From positions 1 to 64,000 of the forward strand of contig KB303021.1 of NCBI GenBank assembly GCA_000328365.1: a stretch of 64,000 nucleotides of DNA, given 5' to 3'. How positions within the stretch are numbered: position 1 is the first letter of the stretch; every line of letters starts with the position of its first letter. This DNA is from Capitella teleta. Taxonomy: Eukaryota; Annelida; Polychaeta; Capitellidae. Positions 59,901 to 64,000 of this stretch are shown piece after piece. The notes beneath the pieces were generated by a model, which made no database searches, was not told the origin of the DNA, and was given only the letters and a program-made list of their open reading frames with translations. The position numbers were made by a program, and so were the translations under genes.

Positions 59901-60938
59901 ATGTCCGCGATATCCCACAACTACTCAGGATGCGCGGTACTGGACCCGGATTTCAACGGCAGCCAGCAGCACAACACTGGCAACAAAGATCTTGCAGAGG
60001 TGGTATGGGTCATACTTGGTCCTTTGATCCTGACCATAGGACTCTTTGGGAATTTACTCATCCTCGTCCTGATGAACCGGCGTTTCTTGTGCGGCACCAC
60101 GACTAGTGTGTACCTTCGGACGATGGCGGCGGCTGACATCTGCGCGTTGATCTCAGGGATCATTCCAGAAGTTCTCGAAGCAGCGAATATCATCGTAATC
60201 AAAGAGAGCCACCCTGTAGCGTGCAAACTGGAGAAGTTCATTTTCTACACCAGTGCTGATACCTCTATGTGGATCCTCGTCATTTTTACCATCGACCGCT
60301 TTCTCGCTGTTTGTTTCCCTCTGACCTTCCGAAGCACGAGTTCCCTGTTTCGAGCCAGAGCTGCTGCAACCGGTGCCTTTGTCATTGCTATCTGTAAAAG
60401 TCTCCACGTATTCTGGACTCGTGGAGCTGAGTACCACGTCCTGGATGGCGTTGACGAGCTCCTGTTGGTGTCCAACTGCGGTCATCCAACCCTGGCGTTC
60501 AAGCATTTTGAATGCCTAGTCAGACCTTGGATTGTGTTCGTCGTCGTGGATGCTGGACCTTTTGTGTTTATTCTCACGAGCAATGTATTCATCGTCTTAG
60601 AGATCCGTAAACTCGTCAACGACGAAACATTCCTGTCCTCCAACAATTCCCGTCAGCTCGTGCAGTTATCTCTGATGTGTCTCAGTGCGTCGTTCTGTTT
60701 CCTCATTTGCATAACCCCCAGCATCGTCCTTCTAATCGGTCGACCGCACTGGACCCAACCGCATCTCATCAGCGGTTACACAACAGCGAAAGCATTCAAC
60801 AATGTGCTCGTGTACGTGCATCACTCGGCTAACTTCTTCTTGTACTGCATCACCGGGAAACGATTCAGAGCAGCGTTGTGGGCTTTGTTTCATGGCGAGG
60901 TATGCAATGAGCGCTCCACTCCAAGGATACAAACTTAA
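59901..60938 (+). CDS. Rhodopsin-class (class A) G-protein-coupled receptor
   Basis: One exon, 345 residues, seven hydrophobic segments. Class A landmarks: N51 in TM1 (GLFGNLL), D79 in TM2 (AAADI), C108 at the top of TM3, D132-R133-F134 in place of DRY, P220 in TM5, P273 in TM6 (CITPS), and N311-F-F-L-Y315 in place of NPxxY, followed by CITGKRFR and a likely helix 8. The N-terminus has sequons NYS and NGS. NFFLYC.(T/S)G..FR endings are usual in invertebrate peptide receptors (FMRFamide-, GPR139- or sex-peptide-receptor-like), so a peptide ligand is a reasonable inference, not proof. The intronless state suggests a retro-derived or lineage-expanded receptor. ATG 59901 is the first in frame before the glycosylated N-terminus. 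Confidence 0.88.
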   Translation: MSAISHNYSGCAVLDPDFNGSQQHNTGNKDLAEVVWVILGPLILTIGLFGNLLILVLMNRRFLCGTTTSVYLRTMAAADICALISGIIPEVLEAANIIVIKESHPVACKLEKFIFYTSADTSMWILVIFTIDRFLAVCFPLTFRSTSSLFRARAAATGAFVIAICKSLHVFWTRGAEYHVLDGVDELLLVSNCGHPTLAFKHFECLVRPWIVFVVVDAGPFVFILTSNVFIVLEIRKLVNDETFLSSNNSRQLVQLSLMCLSASFCFLICITPSIVLLIGRPHWTQPHLISGYTTAKAFNNVLVYVHHSANFFLYCITGKRFRAALWALFHGEVCNERSTPRIQT

Positions 60939-63600
60939 TTCCAAGTTCTAGACACAAAGATTGATGAAACAAGTTTCCAGACCGACAACTTTTAACTCGG
61001 TTTTTTCCTCGATCCGCTGAGCACAATTGCAATGACTGGTCATTCGAGGGAGTTTTTATGGTCCACCCAATTTCATCAGTTGGTTCCCATTTGTGTGATC
61101 GGCCTACCAGTCGTCGTTGCAGGAAGCAGGCACTTGGGGAAATGAAACGAAGATGATTATTTCATCATAGTTCATGGCGAGTCGTTATGTGGAGATGAAA
61201 ATAGCCATTGATTTTTGAATAATATAGAATATCCAGGATGTGACTCATTTGTTCAATGACCTTCAGCTTTGCAGATGTCAGGAAATGTGGATGAAACAGG
61301 CGTTTTCCCCATTGCATAACCTACATAGCCGTGACGTAAATATTTATTCTATTTTGTTGCCATCATCCATAATAATTTATAAACTTGTCTGTTCTAAACT
61401 TCCAAAGTATTATAATCATTTTGTATTACTTATTACGACGTGTGTAACACAAATCTAGAGAAATACAAGGTTGCTAAACAACACCTACACAGACGGATAA
61501 GCGTTCACCTGATACAATATACAGGTACACGCACGATATCCGGATGGTACAACATGTTTTGAGTAAACAGCTAATTAACAATTCAAAATAAAATCCGATT
61601 TTATTTATTACTTTCCGGGTGGCATTTGGGTACAGGGTGTTCTCCTCTCAGGATAATTATAATTATTTTCACAATGTTTTTATTTTTTTACCAAAATGTG
61701 ACTCATCCAAAGGTTATCAAATTTAAAATGGAACCAATTTGATATATCAACAGTTCACATGTTCTTAACTACATGTATATGACTTGTAAGTGACGTCAGA
61801 TGACGTAAGGAACAGCCTTGGTTTTCATGTCGGCTTTCACCAATGCTCTTTTATTGCATATTTTACTGTTGCCTCAAAGTCAGAGTTCCCACTACAAATT
61901 CAGGGTTCATTACTCTTTAATGAAGTTATTCCGGGAATTTCTCCCAATATCTCGTCCCGATTAAACATTTCCTCTTTGCCTCCACCAATCCTCCCCCAAT
62001 CCTGCGTATAATATGTCTGTTGCTGCCAGCCATTTGTTTTGTACGAGGCTGGTTACTTTGATTTGGCATCAAGGAAAATCTTACCTGCGATTTCAATGTT
62101 CGATTATATATAATACCAACAACTACAAGATTAATCTCCAAGTTGTCTCTCGGACACGGCATGGGTTTTGTTGCAGAAGAGTAAAGCAGATGTAAAGTAA
62201 AAGTACAGTAAAGTTGATTTTATGGTCTAAATCACAGACAATATCCGTCTCCCCTGACTTCACAATAGAATCCATGCATACACGTATTTTCAATTGAACG
62301 CAACACTAATTGAATACTACATACGTACACCCTGTGCCTGCATGAATGTAGCATTAAGTTCAACGTAAGCAACGTCTCATTCAACTGAGATGGCGGAGGC
62401 GAGAGAGAGCAAACAGCGCCTGAGTGCGGTTGAGTGGCTCTCTCAAGCAATGCCTAGAAATGCCACCGTAATGAAAGAAGTGATTTTCGCTGTAAAGTTG
62501 CTTGCCGTTTAATGATTGATAAGAATGAACGAAAGGAAATAATAAGATGAAGAGTTCTGTTTAATTAGGTGCATGTATAGAATAACATTTAATGTGTGAC
62601 GTAACGGGTGGTGTAGTGTACTACATGTAGACATAAAAGTAACGTTAATATAACCGTATATACAGGGTGTTCCTTATTGATGTTACCGGAGAATGGGAAA
62701 TGTATACTGGCTGCACCATCCCCATTCACTGGAAATATGATTATAATTTAAATATGTCTAATTAAACTTGAACGAAGCCAAGAACAAACGATTGGTTCTG
62801 CAAACTAGCCAACAAAAAAGCTCCTCCCGGCCTGGAAATTACGAAATGTTTTGCCAATAATTTTGGACATTTAATCCAAATTACCATAAATTATCTATCA
62901 GCGAGAATAACTAATAACAGTTGCAAACGACTCAAAACAATAGAGTAAGAAGTGACCACATCACACCAGTTTTAGCGTCAACGCATTGACTCATGTGTAG
63001 TCGTGAAACTGATCCAGTTTAAAGTGCTGTGCAACATCCACAAAATGTTGCGCTCGGTTGTGAGTCGGCTCCACAATATATGAAAAAGATTTACGAGTCT
63101 TATCACACACTACTGAGACCACCGAGATCGTCTGACGATGCTCTTAAGCTGAAGATACATCGTTCTAACAACATGCACGAGGCACCGTCGATGATGTGCC
63201 ATGGAATTCTCTACGGATAGAGTTAAGACTTGGGTGTGATCAAAGTTAGAGTGCGACAGCCATTGTCGTCTTCCAAGAAGAAATAGAAAACTTTCATGCA
63301 TCATCAATAGGCCTATTACTTGGTGTAAAATTATACATCATATTCTATGTGTTAATGTCTCAATGTGTTTCAGTGTAGTGCGGATATCGAGCAGGAACAG
63401 AATGGGCTCTTGCCATGGATTTCTCCCATATGAAATCTCACTGTGCACTCACGACATTACATTTGTACATCACTTTTATTATTATTATTGCATGCAATTT
63501 TTGTTTATCCGAGATAAAATTTGAGTTACTGGTTACATAGATGATCTTCTTACTTTCTAAAGGTTTATTTTCTGCATTATTAAGGGCCTGCGTGCAGCTC
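60939..63600. other. Non-coding right flank
   Basis: No gene was recognised. Words of the type tacagggtgttc, like Tc1/mariner ends, occur at about 61634 and 62662 without matching inverted mates. AATAAA at about 61587 could end the GPCR transcript. Confidence 0.4.
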
Positions 63601-63639
63601 TTCCAGACAAACGAGCAATCGACCTCACTGCTCGTGATA

Positions 63640-63960
63640 CTGCACCCAGCCATCCATTCAGCAGCTGAATCCACCATCAGCTGCCACAGTCTATTGTGCT
63701 AATACAATCTCCACCAAAAGGATACTACAGTACTAGTACCTCATCCGCTTGTGCAACAACATCCGTCAATTCAGCAGCTGGCATGATCAGCAATCTCAGA
63801 TGAATTTCCAACTATGAAGCTGCCATGGCCGGTATGCTATCATGAGATCCATCGCTTGAAGAAAATGCATCTAGTCTGATTGTGTGACAACATCCGACAA
63901 TTCAGCAGCTGGCATGATCAGCTCTTTCAGCTGAAATTCTATTACTACATCTGCCACAGG
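63640..63960 (-). repeat. Duplicated exon-like units at the right edge
   Basis: A unit containing attcagcagctggcatgatc recurs at 63763 and 63900 (spacing about 137 bases), with a weaker third copy near 63656. On the minus strand two copies read LIMPAAELTDVVAQADE and LIMPAAELSDVVTQSD after a tag acceptor-like site, and one is followed by gtacta. They may be repeated exons of a gene extending past the window. No known domain was recognised. Confidence 0.4.
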
Positions 63961-64000
63961 TCTCTGGACTTTCACAACATTTATGAAAAGGAACGGTACC

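Noticed and set aside
61634-62335. Possible mariner element between tacagggtg (61634) and caccctgtg (62330)
   Set aside because: Only about nine bases match between the ends, less than expected for a real terminal inverted repeat, and no flanking duplication is clear.

Overview
The window is 64 kb of nuclear DNA from an invertebrate animal. It is AT-rich, carries a 978-base assembly gap at 32227-33204, and its genes are cut by GT-AG introns. Typical metazoan families are present: a TDRD5-like germline Tudor protein, PNUTS (PPP1R10), a selenocysteine-containing MsrB1, a QSOX sulfhydryl oxidase and a rhodopsin-class GPCR. tRNA-derived SINEs, LINE ends and DNA-transposon relics lie between them. 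I cannot name the phylum or species. Very short introns (about 46-57 bases) in several genes indicate intron compaction in this lineage.

Layout. Bases 1-6000 are transposon-rich: an eroded DDE-transposase relic (about 980-1790), a complete SINE (3174-3514) and a decayed DUF4806-type gene (4154-5870). Bases 7164-11606 hold a 22-exon TDRD5-like gene, and 15608-19635 the PNUTS gene (15 exon blocks seen, one apparent frameshift). A long non-coding stretch with a 10-bp minisatellite follows. A secreted, probably GPI-anchored Ig-like protein lies at 25546-30728 behind a TATA box. Bases 30.7-37.6 kb are repeat territory: a large hairpin, the gap, a short envelope-like fossil and a hAT-like element with an exact 8-bp target duplication.

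A compact head-to-tail pair follows: dihydrodiol dehydrogenase-like DHDH (37669-39143) and selenoprotein MsrB1 with a candidate SECIS (39584-40401). Next come an LRR-EGF-FN3 single-pass receptor (41836-44761), about 5 kb of repeats, QSOX (49869-53142), a doubtful minus-strand plexin/IPT-like gene remnant (55227-56156), a LINE 3' end, a GPCR encoded by one exon (59901-60938) and a repeat-bearing right edge.

Functionally the genes do not form one pathway. Three enzymes are redox enzymes (DHDH, MsrB1, QSOX). Two proteins are predicted cell-surface recognition molecules (the Ig-like and LRR proteins), and one is a sensory or neuropeptide-type receptor. The most noteworthy items are the recoded UGA with its SECIS candidate, a fourth LOTUS-like segment in the TDRD5 homologue, the modular LRR receptor with a 45-residue tandem unit and all phase-1 introns, and several well-defined undescribed repeat structures (hAT-like element, 105-base hairpin, 40-base palindromic insertion with 11-bp flanking repeats).
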